A DNA stretch of 64,000 nucleotides from the NCBI GenBank assembly GCA_024234575.1, contig JACKOB010000008.1, positions 1 through 64,000 of the forward strand. Direction: 5' to 3'. A program made the position numbers and the translations under genes. Source of the stretch: Hahellaceae bacterium (GTDB lineage Bacteria; Pseudomonadota; Gammaproteobacteria; Pseudomonadales; Oleiphilaceae). This document shows, one piece after another, positions 25,758 through 41,284 of the stretch (positions are counted from its first letter, which is position 1; every line of letters starts with the position of its first letter). The notes beneath the pieces are model-generated. The model saw only the letters and a list, made by a program, of their open reading frames with translations. It was not told where the DNA came from and searched no databases.

Positions 25758-27518
25758 TTAAGATGGGGTTACCCGCATGACTTCTTCTATTGTGGTTAAT
25801 CCGAATGATACTTTTTGCGCACCACTTAGACGCAGGCTGTGCATGCCTTCTTTAATCGCCTTGATGCGGATTTTTTCCACATCGCATGAATTGTCTACTA
25901 ATTTGTGTATTTCCTCACTCATTAACATCACCTCATAGACCCCCGCACGCCCTCGGTAGCCGGTGTTGCGACATTCAAGACAGCCCACAGGCTGCATCGG
26001 GGCTTTGGGGGGCGATGCTTTCCATGGGCTGACCAGTGCCTGCCAGTCTTTTTCATCGACCGAGCCGGAGGCTTTGCAAGTAGAGCACAGGGTTCTGACC
26101 AGTCGCTGCGCCATCACACCAAGAACCGTGGCGCGAATAAGGTAAGGTGGGATGCCTAACTCCAGAAGTCGGGTAATGGCGCTGGGGGCGTCATTGGTGT
26201 GCAGTGTGGAAAGTACCAGGTGTCCGGTGAGTGCTGCCTGGATCGCCATTTCGGCGGTTTCAAGATCTCGGATTTCGCCAATCATGACGATATCCGGGTC
26301 TTGCCGCATCAGAGCGCGAATGCCTGTGGCAAAATTGACATCGTGAGCATGCTGCACCTGAGTCTGGTTAAAAAGTGGTTCAACCATTTCAATGGGGTCT
26401 TCAATGGTGCAGATATTGACTTCCGGTGTTGCCAGGTGCTTTAGGGTTGAGTAAAGCGTCGTTGTTTTGCCTGATCCGGTAGGACCGGTGACAAGAATAA
26501 TACCGTGTGGCTTTTGGGTGACTTTCTCCCATTTAGCCTGATCGTCTTGTGAAAAACCCATTTCAGGAAAGGATTTCATTAACACTTCAGGGTCAAATAT
26601 CCGCATTACCAGCTTTTCACCAAACACGGTTGGGAGGGTGGATAGCCTTAGCTCAACTTCCTGGTTCTCGGTGTTACGGGTTTTAATGCGCCCGTCTTGC
26701 GGCTTTCTTTTTTCGGCAATATTCAGACGCCCTAGAATCTTTAAACGGCTGAGCACTGCCATGCCGACTTGAGCGGGAAATTCGTAAACATTGTGCAGCA
26801 CGCCGTCAATTCGAAATCTGACATGGGACACCTCGCGCCGGGGTTCGATATGGATATCACTAGCGCGTTGTTCGTAAGCGTATTGAAACAGCCAGTCGAC
26901 GATGCTGACAATATGTTGATCATTGGCGTCATGGGTTTTGTTACCCAGATCCATCATTTGTTCAAAATTGTGGGTGTGCGTTTTGTCGCTCAGCCCTTGC
27001 GCCTGCTCAACTGATTTTGCCAGCTGATAAAACTCGACGGTGAAGTGTTTTATATCAACGGGGCTGGTGACTACGCGTCGAATGTCTTTCTTTAGCACAT
27101 GGCGCAGGTTTTCTTCCCAATCTCGGCGAAAAGGCTGGGCGCTGGCGACGGTAACATAGTTTTCGCTAACTTCTACCGCCAGTATTTCGTGTCGTTGGGC
27201 GAATGCGAAAGACATGACCTGGGCGATTGCGCGGGCATCTACTTTAAGGGCATCAATTCGGTAGTAGGGCTGGCCGCTATGGGTCGCCAGCCAGCGGCTA
27301 AGAAATTCAATATCCAGCGGTTTTTGTTGCAACGATTTCATGTTGCACTGGGCAATCAGTTCTAAAGGGTGTTTTTTTCGAGAGACATCGGTTTCGATGT
27401 CTCTCGCTGAAATTCGCTTTCTTTGCTCCCCGTCGATGATTCCATCCTTCGCCAGCAGGTTGACGAAGTCGTGAAATGTCAGGAGTTTGTCAGGGCTGGG
27501 AGTAAAGGTTGCTTGCAT
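25758..27518 (-). CDS. Orphan GspE/PilB-family secretion ATPase
   Basis: Hexameric type II secretion/type IV pilus assembly ATPase of 586 residues. The N-terminal 190 residues are an MshEN-like region (PYYRIDALKVDARAI). The core has SDIHIEPR (Asp box entry), Walker A GPTGSGKTTT, the Asp box CTIEDPIE, Walker B DPDIVMIGEIRD and the His box LSTLHTNDA. A zinc-binding region has CSTC and CLEC pairs. No gspC/D/F, pilB/C/D or pilin genes lie nearby, so its machine is encoded elsewhere. The length, slightly above typical PilB, and the unusual acidic linker (HTHNFEQMMDLGNKTHD) set it apart. Confidence 0.88.
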   Translation of the reverse strand: MQATFTPSPDKLLTFHDFVNLLAKDGIIDGEQRKRISARDIETDVSRKKHPLELIAQCNMKSLQQKPLDIEFLSRWLATHSGQPYYRIDALKVDARAIAQVMSFAFAQRHEILAVEVSENYVTVASAQPFRRDWEENLRHVLKKDIRRVVTSPVDIKHFTVEFYQLAKSVEQAQGLSDKTHTHNFEQMMDLGNKTHDANDQHIVSIVDWLFQYAYEQRASDIHIEPRREVSHVRFRIDGVLHNVYEFPAQVGMAVLSRLKILGRLNIAEKRKPQDGRIKTRNTENQEVELRLSTLPTVFGEKLVMRIFDPEVLMKSFPEMGFSQDDQAKWEKVTQKPHGIILVTGPTGSGKTTTLYSTLKHLATPEVNICTIEDPIEMVEPLFNQTQVQHAHDVNFATGIRALMRQDPDIVMIGEIRDLETAEMAIQAALTGHLVLSTLHTNDAPSAITRLLELGIPPYLIRATVLGVMAQRLVRTLCSTCKASGSVDEKDWQALVSPWKASPPKAPMQPVGCLECRNTGYRGRAGVYEVMLMSEEIHKLVDNSCDVEKIRIKAIKEGMHSLRLSGAQKVSFGLTTIEEVMRVTPS

Positions 27519-27602
27519 TCGGCTGGGTTACTCTTTATCGGGTGGTCAACATTACCTGCTGGTTCAGTTGCTGATACTGTCTAAATTTAATCAACTGTCA
27601 GG

Positions 27603-28022
27603 CTATTGTGGTGCTTCAGATGCAGACAGCAGGATGGCCGCGAGCTGATCTTTTTTATACCAGTGCACAAACATCATCGAGCTGGTAAACACACTCATCG
27701 TTACCAGTGTAGTTACGACTGGGACGATTGCCCACTCATGCAGGTAGGCAGTCATCGAATACTGCATAAAATAGATGAGAACGACAAAGCACAACCAAAT
27801 GTGCGTGCGTGGGCTGTTTTTAATAATGCCGGGAAGAAATAACAGTAATGGCAGCAATTTAACGGCGATGACCACAGACTTGGATGCTTCTTCGGGAATG
27901 TCTGAATAAAAGGTTGTTACCACCATCAGTATCAGTAGTAAAAAGTAAGAAATAACGGCGGCGTTGCGCGATGCGACGGTTTTAACGGACAAGGTGACGC
28001 CCTGAATAGTAACTGAATGCAC
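27603..28022 (-). CDS. DUF2069 membrane protein
   Basis: Small inner-membrane protein of 139 residues with four hydrophobic segments (AVISYFLLLILMVVTTFY, SVVIAVKLLPLLLFLPGI, IWLCFVVLIYFMQYSMTAY, VPVVTTLVTMSVFTSSMMF). These and the position directly after wrbA fit the DUF2069 family, which in pseudomonads follows arsC-wrbA in the same way. Function is unknown. Confidence 0.78.
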   Translation of the reverse strand: MHSVTIQGVTLSVKTVASRNAAVISYFLLLILMVVTTFYSDIPEEASKSVVIAVKLLPLLLFLPGIIKNSPRTHIWLCFVVLIYFMQYSMTAYLHEWAIVPVVTTLVTMSVFTSSMMFVHWYKKDQLAAILLSASEAPQ

Positions 28023-28072
28023 GTTGTAATCCTGATAAATCGAAAATAGTAAGGTTGGTGAAACAGGGCTTG

Positions 28073-29058
<986 letters not shown>

Positions 29059-29314
29059 TACGTCCTTCCGGTTTTGTCTTTCTGTTAAGTCGATTACAAT
29101 GACCGTTTTTAAGAGGTTTATCGTTACTTTTTTGCCCTTTGGATTGCGCTGTAGGCGACGAGTAAAGATCGCATCTTAGCAGTATTCGTGACGATAGCGT
29201 ATCCCGCGAATAGATTTCTCCCTGCGAACTAAGAGGGATGTTGAGCCAAATCACCAGGTTTCGATGCGGGTGAATAATGCCGGTAAACAGGCCAATTATA
29301 GGATATAACACTGC

Positions 29315-32300
29315 ATGACAAAGCCTTTCGTTCATCTACGGGTACACACCGAGTTTTCGTTGGTGGATGGTATTGTTCGGATCAAGCCGCTGCTAAAAAC
29401 CGTGGCCGAACAAAAAATGCCTGCTCTGGCGATCACGGATCAGTCCAATATGTGCTCTTTGGTTAAGTTTTATAAAGGAGCGATGGGGGCTGGTGTCAAG
29501 CCGGTTATCGGTGTGGATATCTGGGTTGAGAATCTGGATGAGGAAAAAGACCCCCACCGGCTGACGCTTCTGGCGATGAATGAGCAGGGGTATGCCAATA
29601 TTACTGAAATTGTCTCGCTGGGTTTTACCCAGGGGCAAAAACTGGGGCGTGCGGTAATACGCCATGAATGGATCGAGCGTTTGTCTGAAGGCGTGATCGC
29701 GCTTTCCGGGGCAAAGTTTGGCGATGTGGGCAAGGCGATTGTCTCCGGCAGACAGGATATCGCCCGCAACCGGCTTGATTACTGGATGCGGGTCTTTCCG
29801 GATCGTTTCTATATTGAACTGCAGCGTACTTCTCGTACAAATGATGAAGAGTGCGTGCATGGCAGTGTGGCGCTGGCTTTGGCGTCAAATTGCCCGGTGG
29901 TGGCTACCAACGATGTTCATTTTTTAAGTAAAAAAGATTTTGATGCACATGAGGCCAGGGTGTGTATTCGTGATGGCAAAACCATCGAAGACCCGCGAAG
30001 AGAAAGGCGCTTTAGCGATCAGCAATATTTCAAAACCGCCGAAGAAATGTACGAGTTGTTCAGCGATATTCCTGAGGCGTTGGAAAACACCGTTGAAATT
30101 GCAAAGCGGTGTAATGTCGAGGTTCGGCTGGGTAAATATTTCTTGCCTGAATATCCGATTCCGGATGGCATGACCATGGATGAGTTTTTCCACAAAGTCT
30201 CCTATGACGGCCTGGAAGATCGTTTAAAAGTCATTCTCAAACCAGATGATCCAGATCGCGATGTCAAGCGCCAGTCGTATATGGACCGAATCAAGTTCGA
30301 GCTGGATATCATCTGTCAGATGGGGTTTCCGGGCTACTTCCTAATCGTTATGGACTTTATTCAGTGGGCAAAGGACAACGGAGTGCCGGTTGGGCCTGGC
30401 AGGGGGTCTGGAGCCGGGTCGCTCGTGGCCTATGCGCTGTTGATTACAGATATTGACCCCATTGAATACGATTTGCTGTTTGAGCGGTTCCTGAACCCGG
30501 AACGGGTATCGATGCCCGACTTTGACGTTGACTTCTGTATGGAGGGGCGTGATCGCGTTATCGATTATGTCGCCGAGAATTATGGCCGCGAGGCAGTTTC
30601 ACAGATCATCACATTTGGCACCATGGCGGCAAAAGCGGTCGTGCGCGATGTAGCGAGGGTGCAAGGTCGCCCGTATTCGCTGGGCGACAGGTTATCCAAG
30701 TTGATCCCCTTTGAAGTGGGGATGACGTTGTCCAAAGCCTATGAGGTGGAGGATCAACTGAGGGATTATCTGGCTCAGGATGAAGAGGCCAACGAAGTGT
30801 GGGAAATGGCCGTCAAGCTTGAGGGTATCACCCGAAACGTTGGTAAACACGCGGGCGGGGTGGTAATTGCCCCGACAAAACTAATCGATTTTGCACCTCT
30901 CTACTGCGATGAAGAGGGAGGTAGTCTGGTCACCCAGTTCGATAAGGGTGATGTAGAAGAAGCTGGTCTGGTCAAATTTGACTTCCTTGGTTTGCGTACG
31001 CTCACCATCATCAAGTGGGCGTTGGAGATGATTAATCCGCGCAGACTGGCCAAAGGCCAGGAATTGCTGGATATCAGCGCAATTCCGCTGGATGATCAGG
31101 CATCGTTCAGAATGCTAAAGCGGGCCGAAACGACAGCAGTGTTTCAGCTTGAATCAAGGGGGATGAAAGATCTGATTCGCAAGCTGCAGCCAGATAATAT
31201 CGAAGATATGATCGCCTTGGTGGCACTGTTTCGTCCTGGGCCGCTTGAGTCCGGCATGGTTGATGACTTTATTAACCGAAAGCACGGGCGGGCAGAGGTG
31301 GCGTTTCCACACCCCGACTATCAGCACATGAGTCTTAAACCGGTACTTGAAACCACCTACGGCGTTATTGTTTACCAAGAGCAGGTAATGCAGATTGCCC
31401 AGACTCTGGCGGGTTATACGCTGGGTGGCGCGGATATGTTGCGTCGGGCAATGGGTAAGAAGAAGCCCGAAGAAATGGCCAAGCAGCGACAGGTTTTTGC
31501 TGAGGGGGCTGCGACTCAGGGGGTTGATCCCGATCTTGCCATGAAGATATTCGACCTGGTGGAGAAATTCGCTGGCTACGGCTTTAACAAGTCGCACTCT
31601 GCGGCCTATGCGATAGTCTCGTATCAGACATTGTGGCTAAAAGCCCATTATCCGGCAGAGTTTATGGCGGCCGTTCTCACCGCCGATATGCAGAATACCG
31701 ATAAAGTCGTGACGCTCATTGAAGAATGTCGAAAGATGAAGCTCGAGCTGGTTCTGCCCGACGTCAACACCAGTGAGTTCACGTTTACTGTGGATGAAGG
31801 TGGCCGAATTGTGTATGGGCTCGGTGCCATAAAAGGGCTGGGTGAAGGCCCCGTCAGCAGTATTCAGGAAGCACGCAAGGAAGGTAAATTTACTAACTTC
31901 TTTGATTTCTGTGCCAGAGTTGATGCCCGTAAGGTGAATAAACGTGCGCTGGAGGCGTTAATTCGCTCAGGAGCACTGGACTCGATTGGTCCTGGACGGG
32001 CAAGGTTAATGGCCAGTATTGAAGAGGCGGTGCAGCGCGCTGATCAAAACAATCGCAACACGAATGCAGGCATGGATGACCTTTTTGGCGAGGTTGTGCC
32101 GGAAGCAGGCAATGATCAGGATTTGTATGCATCATCTATAGGCGTGCGGGAGTGGAGCGATAAGGATCGCCTGAATGGAGAGAAAGATACATTGGGCTTG
32201 TATCTGACTGGCCACCCTTTTGACGAGTATGAGGCCGAAATCCGGCAGTTTGCGAGTACTGCGATTGTCGACCTCAAACCAAAAAAAGACAGTCAGACCA

Positions 32301-32800
32301 TTGCCGGGCTGGTAGTTAGTTCGCGTACAATGAAAAACAAGAAGGGCGATACCATGGCTTTTCTGGTCCTGGATGATCGTAGTGGTCGAATCGAAGTGGC
32401 CTTGTTTTCTGATGTGTATGTACAGCATCGCGATGTTTTACAAAAAGACGCCATTCTCATCATTGAAGGAGAAGTCGGGGAAGATCGCCACAACGGTGGT
32501 ATCAAACTGACTGCGCGCAAGTGTTACGATATTACAGCGGCGAGATTGCAAAATGCGAAAGGGCTGGTGTTGAAATTAGACGCGGCTGATCTAAAGAACG
32601 GCTTCATTCAGGAGTTGCATGACACGTTGGCACCTTACAAAGAAGCCGACAGTTGCCCGGTGTTTATCAACTATGCCCGTACGGATGCCCGCTCAATGTT
32701 ACAGCTGGGAGAGGGATGGCGCGTTCTGCCAGCTGATGATCTGGTGCAAGGATTAAAGTACATGCTTGGCGGTAAAAATGTTGCGCTTAAGTATCATTGA
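29315..32800 (+). CDS. dnaE: DNA polymerase III alpha subunit
   Basis: Replicative polymerase of 1161 residues. It opens with the PHP domain (HLRVHTEFSLVDG). The palm holds catalytic Asp402 and Asp404 in MPDFDVDFCMEGRDR, one residue shifted from E. coli. GPGRGSGAGSLVAYAL and GYGFNKSHSAAYA are invariant blocks, and the C-terminus has an OB fold (TIAGLVVSSRTMKNKKGD) and a tau-binding tail. Length matches E. coli (1160). It starts the housekeeping series and is followed 42 bases later by accA. The antisense frame over its promoter (29051-29335) is not considered a gene. Confidence 0.98.
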   Translation: MTKPFVHLRVHTEFSLVDGIVRIKPLLKTVAEQKMPALAITDQSNMCSLVKFYKGAMGAGVKPVIGVDIWVENLDEEKDPHRLTLLAMNEQGYANITEIVSLGFTQGQKLGRAVIRHEWIERLSEGVIALSGAKFGDVGKAIVSGRQDIARNRLDYWMRVFPDRFYIELQRTSRTNDEECVHGSVALALASNCPVVATNDVHFLSKKDFDAHEARVCIRDGKTIEDPRRERRFSDQQYFKTAEEMYELFSDIPEALENTVEIAKRCNVEVRLGKYFLPEYPIPDGMTMDEFFHKVSYDGLEDRLKVILKPDDPDRDVKRQSYMDRIKFELDIICQMGFPGYFLIVMDFIQWAKDNGVPVGPGRGSGAGSLVAYALLITDIDPIEYDLLFERFLNPERVSMPDFDVDFCMEGRDRVIDYVAENYGREAVSQIITFGTMAAKAVVRDVARVQGRPYSLGDRLSKLIPFEVGMTLSKAYEVEDQLRDYLAQDEEANEVWEMAVKLEGITRNVGKHAGGVVIAPTKLIDFAPLYCDEEGGSLVTQFDKGDVEEAGLVKFDFLGLRTLTIIKWALEMINPRRLAKGQELLDISAIPLDDQASFRMLKRAETTAVFQLESRGMKDLIRKLQPDNIEDMIALVALFRPGPLESGMVDDFINRKHGRAEVAFPHPDYQHMSLKPVLETTYGVIVYQEQVMQIAQTLAGYTLGGADMLRRAMGKKKPEEMAKQRQVFAEGAATQGVDPDLAMKIFDLVEKFAGYGFNKSHSAAYAIVSYQTLWLKAHYPAEFMAAVLTADMQNTDKVVTLIEECRKMKLELVLPDVNTSEFTFTVDEGGRIVYGLGAIKGLGEGPVSSIQEARKEGKFTNFFDFCARVDARKVNKRALEALIRSGALDSIGPGRARLMASIEEAVQRADQNNRNTNAGMDDLFGEVVPEAGNDQDLYASSIGVREWSDKDRLNGEKDTLGLYLTGHPFDEYEAEIRQFASTAIVDLKPKKDSQTIAGLVVSSRTMKNKKGDTMAFLVLDDRSGRIEVALFSDVYVQHRDVLQKDAILIIEGEVGEDRHNGGIKLTARKCYDITAARLQNAKGLVLKLDAADLKNGFIQELHDTLAPYKEADSCPVFINYARTDARSMLQLGEGWRVLPADDLVQGLKYMLGGKNVALKYH

Positions 32801-32842
32801 TAGTAGACCGTATCGTTAACCGATCTTTTCAGAGGTTGTACC

Positions 32843-33790
32843 ATGAGTCGTGATTACCTTGATTTCGAACAGCCGATTATCGAGCTGGAAGAAAAGATTG
32901 AAGAGTTACGTCTGGTTGGCAATGGCTCTGAGTTAAATCTTACTGAAGAGATTAACCGGCTGTTGACTAAAAGCCGGAATTTGACCGAGAGTATTTTTTC
33001 ATCCCTCAAGCCCTGGGATATTGCCAGAGTCGCAAGGCATCCAAAGCGCCCTTACACCCTTGATTATATCAGTCATATATTTACTGATTTTGACGAGCTG
33101 CATGGTGATCGACAGTTTGGTGATGACCCGGCTATTGTTGGTGGTATCGCGCGTTTGGACGGCATGCCGGTAATGGTGATCGGGCATCAGAAAGGGCGTG
33201 ATACCAAGCAAAAAATATATCGCAACTTTGGCATGCCAAAACCTGAAGGTTATCGCAAAGCCCGCCGTTTAATGGAGATGGCAGAGCGTTTCCGTTTACC
33301 GCTTTTTACCTTTATTGATACGCCAGGCGCTTATCCAGGGATAGATGCCGAAGAGCGCGGTCAAAGCGAAGCGATTGCCCGCAATCTTGCCGTCATGTCT
33401 CATCTGGCGGTTCCTGTGATTACCACGGTGATTGGTGAGGGTGGCTCTGGTGGCGCGTTAGCAATTGGCGTTTGTGATAGATTGCTGATGCTGGAGTATG
33501 CCACTTATTCTGTGATTTCTCCCGAAGGCTGCGCCTCGATACTGTGGAAAAGTGCTGAGTTTGCCGCCGAAGCCGCCGAAGCGATGGGGATAACCGCTGA
33601 CAGACTGAGCGCCCTGGGTCTGGTAGATCAGATTATACCGGAGCCACTGGGTGGCGCGCACCGGGATGTTGCCTTCATGGCGGCTAATCTTAAGGCGGCT
33701 TTGTTAGATCATTATCAGCAGCTTGCAGTGTTGTCCGTCGAGCAGCTTCTTGACGAGCGTTATCAACGCTTAACTCAATATACTAATTAG
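32843..33790 (+). CDS. accA: Acetyl-CoA carboxylase carboxyltransferase subunit alpha
   Basis: Subunit of the enzyme making malonyl-CoA for fatty acid synthesis; it pairs with AccD. It has 315 residues with the typical opening [18 protein letters not shown], then [32 protein letters not shown] and [15 protein letters not shown], the carboxyl-biotin/acyl-CoA oxyanion-hole region. AGAGG precedes the ATG. It lies between dnaE and tilS, the order common in gammaproteobacteria. Confidence 0.97.
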   Translation: MSRDYLDFEQPIIELEEKIEELRLVGNGSELNLTEEINRLLTKSRNLTESIFSSLKPWDIARVARHPKRPYTLDYISHIFTDFDELHGDRQFGDDPAIVGGIARLDGMPVMVIGHQKGRDTKQKIYRNFGMPKPEGYRKARRLMEMAERFRLPLFTFIDTPGAYPGIDAEERGQSEAIARNLAVMSHLAVPVITTVIGEGGSGGALAIGVCDRLLMLEYATYSVISPEGCASILWKSAEFAAEAAEAMGITADRLSALGLVDQIIPEPLGGAHRDVAFMAANLKAALLDHYQQLAVLSVEQLLDERYQRLTQYTN

Positions 33791-33807
33791 TCAGCGAGAG
33801 CGCAGAT

Positions 33808-35247
33808 TTGTCCGATTGGCAAAGCCAGGTTCCAGAAGTGCTGTTGCAAAGCATGAGCACCATACCGGATGCACCCGAATACTGGGTGGCTTTCTCTGGT
33901 GGTCTTGATTCATCTGTTCTGCTTTTTTTGGCGAAGGCCTGGCTTGATGCTGTGCAGTTGCCAGAGCGCACTGACCTTTCCAGTGTGCGGCCAAGCATAG
34001 CGCTCAAAGCGATTCATGTTAATCATGGCCTCAGTAAAAACGCCGATCAGTGGCAAGCACACTGTGAAGCGATTACTGCTTCACTGGAAATTCCGCTGAC
34101 GGTTGAAAAGGTTCTTGTGCAGCCAGAGGGAAGTGGGCTGGAAGCTGCCGCCCGCCAAGCGCGCTATGAGGCATTCGCACGGCATATTCCCGGCGGGGCT
34201 GTATTGTTGCAGGCGCATCACCTGAATGACCTTGCCGAGACACTGCTCCTCAGGTTGATGAGAGGGGCAGGTGCGGCAGGGATGGCAGGAATACCCAGAC
34301 AACGCACAATAGTCGTCGCGCAAAACGCCAGCTTGTCTCCCGCAAGAGAGTATCATCTATACAGGCCTCTGCTTGACATTACCCGGCAACAGCTCGAACA
34401 GGCGGCCACCTGTATTGGCCTCGACTGGGTGCATGATGAGAGCAATGATAGCCATACCTTTTCGCGAAATTATTTACGTCATAACGTGATGCCGCTTTTA
34501 CTGCAGCGTTGGCCATCTGCCCTGGAGTCTCTGGCCCAGGTTGCAGAGAACTCCGCAGAGAGCGAAATGCTGTGTCGTACGCTGGCAGAGAGCGATCTCG
34601 TGAATGTTGGGGAAGGCAGTACTTTAAATCTTAGTAAGCTGGTCATGTTGCCGCAGATTCAGCAGCGCAACCTTGTCCGCTACTGGTTACAGAAACAGGG
34701 AGCCGGATTTCCTGGCCGGCACCAGTTTGAACGCATCTGGAGCGAGTTAATAGCTGCTCGCGAAGATGCCAGTCCGGTGATCAGTTGGGCCGGGGGAGAG
34801 CTAAGGCGTTATCGAAACCAGCTGTATGCTATCTTGCCTGCCACCGACAACATCGATGCGGGCGGGCCGCTATTACCGGGGGTGCCTCGGCTTACTGCTA
34901 TCGGTACATTGACTCTGCTCAAGTGCGGCAAGGCTAATATGGCAGATAAACCGAGAACTTTCGTGCGTGTCGCCCTGCATGACACAACATCGCCACAGCG
35001 TTTGTCGGCAGATGCTTTTAGTATCCGTTTTCGCCAGGGGGGCGAAAAAATCACCCTTAAAAATCGTGGCACTAAGACGCTTAAAAAACTGTTTCAAGAG
35101 GCCGCTGTACCGGAATGGTTGCGTCAACAATACCCACTGATTTATTCCGGCGACGCGTTGGTGGCAATTCCAGGTATTGGCGTCGCTGCCGATTTTTTAC
35201 CAGAGCCTGAGGATGATAGCAATCAGTGGGTTATCACTGTTGCCTGA
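33808..35247 (+). CDS. tilS: tRNA(Ile)-lysidine synthase
   Basis: ATP-dependent enzyme that converts the wobble cytidine of tRNA-Ile(CAU) to lysidine. The PP-loop SGGLDSS begins at residue 30; HVNHGLS and the central catalytic region (AHHLNDLAETLLLRLMRGAG) follow, with the TilS C-terminal domain ending in QLYAILP and FRQGGEKITLKNRGTKTLKK. It has 479 residues. The TTG start at 33808 is weakly supported (GAGAG upstream); Met16 is an alternative. It is 17 bases from accA and likely co-transcribed. Confidence 0.93.
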   Translation: MSDWQSQVPEVLLQSMSTIPDAPEYWVAFSGGLDSSVLLFLAKAWLDAVQLPERTDLSSVRPSIALKAIHVNHGLSKNADQWQAHCEAITASLEIPLTVEKVLVQPEGSGLEAAARQARYEAFARHIPGGAVLLQAHHLNDLAETLLLRLMRGAGAAGMAGIPRQRTIVVAQNASLSPAREYHLYRPLLDITRQQLEQAATCIGLDWVHDESNDSHTFSRNYLRHNVMPLLLQRWPSALESLAQVAENSAESEMLCRTLAESDLVNVGEGSTLNLSKLVMLPQIQQRNLVRYWLQKQGAGFPGRHQFERIWSELIAAREDASPVISWAGGELRRYRNQLYAILPATDNIDAGGPLLPGVPRLTAIGTLTLLKCGKANMADKPRTFVRVALHDTTSPQRLSADAFSIRFRQGGEKITLKNRGTKTLKKLFQEAAVPEWLRQQYPLIYSGDALVAIPGIGVAADFLPEPEDDSNQWVITVA

Positions 35248-35286
35248 AGTTATTTGGTTGCTGTCAATATTGTTGCTAAGGAATAG

Positions 35287-37117
<1,831 letters not shown>

Positions 37118-37132
37118 CCTGTTTTGAGGTGA

Positions 37133-37987
<855 letters not shown>

Positions 37988-38000
37988 GACAGTCTGCTAA

Positions 38001-39356
<1,356 letters not shown>

Positions 39357-39400
39357 GCGTTTGTCTGTTCATCAATCGTAATAGTTTCATACGATTTTAA

Positions 39401-39426
39401 AAGGCGAGAGATTCTCGCCTTTTTTA
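39401..39426 (+). terminator. Rho-independent terminator after eno
   Basis: AAGGCGAGA at 39401-39409 pairs with TCTCGCCTT at 39413-39421 over a three-base loop and is followed by T residues. It separates the pyrG-kdsA-eno unit from ftsB. Confidence 0.9.
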
Positions 39427-39631
39427 CAGCTATTTTTTCATGAACTTTATCAATTATGTCCTATACTTAAGTCCATTACTTAATGGTGACCTTAAGTGTT
39501 GTTGGGGTAATTCGTCGAAAGTGAATAAAGTTTGCCACTACACCAGTTGTGTATGATTGACGGCAAATGTGCGAGCTTTCTTCGAAATTACAGAATAATC
39601 AGTAAGTTGTAGTAATGAAGAAGTAAAGAGT

Positions 39632-39913
39632 ATGCCTCGCATTCAATGGGTGTGGGCGCTGATGGGCGTCTTTATCATTTCGCTTCAGTTCAGAATTTGG
39701 GCTGGAGAAGGTAGCTTTGGTCAAATGAAGGCTTTGCAGCAGCAAATTGATGCGCAGCTGGCCGAAAATCATCAGTTGGCGGATCGTAACTCGAAGTTAA
39801 TGGCCGAAGTCATGGACCTTAAAACCGGCTTGCAGGCGGTTGAAGAAAAAGCGCGAAATCAGCTTGGTATGGTGGGCTCAGGTGAAACATTCTTCTGGGT
39901 GGTCTCTGAGTAA
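39632..39913 (+). CDS. ftsB: Cell division protein FtsB
   Basis: Single-pass inner-membrane protein of 93 residues in the divisome, forming the FtsQ-FtsB-FtsL complex. One membrane segment (about residues 6-23, WALMGVFIISLQFRIW) is followed by a leucine-zipper-like coiled coil (MKALQQQIDAQLAENHQLAD) and a short C-terminus. Its position between eno and ispD is diagnostic. The 270-base gap upstream has a CTTAAG...CTTAAG inverted repeat and probably its promoter. Confidence 0.93.
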   Translation: MPRIQWVWALMGVFIISLQFRIWAGEGSFGQMKALQQQIDAQLAENHQLADRNSKLMAEVMDLKTGLQAVEEKARNQLGMVGSGETFFWVVSE

Positions 39914-39980
39914 TTTAGTTGAAATATAAACTGCTTTTCGAGAAACAGCGTCTGCACGGTAAAAATCACTTCTTTCGTCA

Positions 39981-40766
39981 ATGTCACTCACCTTCCGGTC
40001 ACGCTTTATGTCATCCATAGTGTTACGAGCTTCAAATGATGAAGCCGTCAGTAGTAGTGATCGTAGGCATATTTGGTGCGTTGTTCCCTGTGGGGGGGTC
40101 GGGCGACGCATGGGCGCAGCCATACCTAAGCAATATTTACGTTTAGGGGGTAAAACGGTCGCAGAGCAGACAATGTCCAGATTGGCTGAAGTTGCAGCCA
40201 TTGATGAGTTTGTTGTCGCGGTGTCTGACGCGGACTCCATTTGGCCGACGTTGCAGCATCATTGCGAAAAACCGATTTCTGTGGCTCCTGCTGGTAAAGA
40301 GCGGGTGCATTCGGTGCTTAACGCCTTGCTTTTAATCTGCTCACGGGCGCACATCGATGATTGGGTGCTGGTGCATGACATTGCCCGCCCTTGTGTTCGA
40401 AAAAGCGATATTGAGCGCCTGTTGCAGGAAATTGCCAGTCACTCGTGGGGTGGATTATTAGCTGCACCCGTTACGGATACCCTGAAAAAAGCAGGGGACA
40501 ACCAATACGTTGCCCGTACCATCGATCGCACCTCTGTGTGGCGAGCTTTTACACCGCAGGCGTTTCGCTATGGTATTTTATTGCAGGCCATTGAAACAGC
40601 CTTAGCAGATGGTGTGATTGTTACAGATGAGTCTTCGGCGGTGGAGTATGTGCATGGGACCCCGTTATTAGTAGAGGGGGCGACGGATAACATCAAAATC
40701 ACTACACCAGAAGACCTGTTATTGGCGGAATACTTTTTATCACACCAGCAAACACATTCATTTTAA
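39981..40766 (+). CDS. ispD: 2-C-methyl-D-erythritol 4-phosphate cytidylyltransferase
   Basis: Third enzyme of the MEP isoprenoid pathway; couples CTP to methylerythritol phosphate. It has up to 261 residues. The nucleotide-binding motif reads [13 protein letters not shown], where most family members have PAAG, so two residues of the loop differ. [27 protein letters not shown] text and TDESSAVEY are typical. The start is uncertain: no good ribosome-binding site precedes 39981 or Met10 (40008), and about 30 residues precede the motif, more than usual. ispF follows 11 bases after the stop. Confidence 0.9.
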   Translation: MSLTFRSRFMSSIVLRASNDEAVSSSDRRHIWCVVPCGGVGRRMGAAIPKQYLRLGGKTVAEQTMSRLAEVAAIDEFVVAVSDADSIWPTLQHHCEKPISVAPAGKERVHSVLNALLLICSRAHIDDWVLVHDIARPCVRKSDIERLLQEIASHSWGGLLAAPVTDTLKKAGDNQYVARTIDRTSVWRAFTPQAFRYGILLQAIETALADGVIVTDESSAVEYVHGTPLLVEGATDNIKITTPEDLLLAEYFLSHQQTHSF

Positions 40767-40777
40767 AGAGAAGGAAT

Positions 40778-41284
40778 ATGACCGTAGGTATCCGCGTGGG
40801 ACAGGGCTTTGATGTACACATCTTTGGTGAAGGTGATCACCTCGTGTTAGGTGGGGTTCGTATACCCTACGCACACGGATTTATCGCTCACTCAGACGGT
40901 GATGTGCTATTGCATGCCATTTGTGATGCCCTTCTGGGGGCGATGGCAATGGGGGATATTGGCAAACACTTCCCAGACACCGCTGCAGAATACGAGAATA
41001 TTGATAGCCGGATACTGCTGAGACACGTTCATGGCCTGATGATTAAAAATGGCTATCGCTTAGGTAATCTGGACGCCACAATTATCGCGCAGGAGCCAAA
41101 AATGGCGCCGCATATTTTCTCTATGTGCACGAATATTGCCAGCGATCTTCACTGCGCCGCAGGGCAGGTTAATGTAAAAGCAACCACAACCGAGAAGGCG
41201 GGTTTTACAGGGCGTAAAGAAGGTATTGCCTGCCAGGCTATCTGCCTGTTAACGAAGGCAGAAAGTTCAGAAGGGAGAGCCTAA
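40778..41284 (+). CDS. ispF: 2-C-methyl-D-erythritol 2,4-cyclodiphosphate synthase
   Basis: MEP-pathway enzyme that cyclises the product of IspE. It has 168 residues with the zinc ligands in GQGFDVHIF and [21 protein letters not shown], then [10 protein letters not shown] and [21 protein letters not shown] good GAGAAGGA site precedes the ATG. The truD GTG starts at the very next base after its stop. Confidence 0.96.
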   Translation: MTVGIRVGQGFDVHIFGEGDHLVLGGVRIPYAHGFIAHSDGDVLLHAICDALLGAMAMGDIGKHFPDTAAEYENIDSRILLRHVHGLMIKNGYRLGNLDATIIAQEPKMAPHIFSMCTNIASDLHCAAGQVNVKATTTEKAGFTGRKEGIACQAICLLTKAESSEGRA

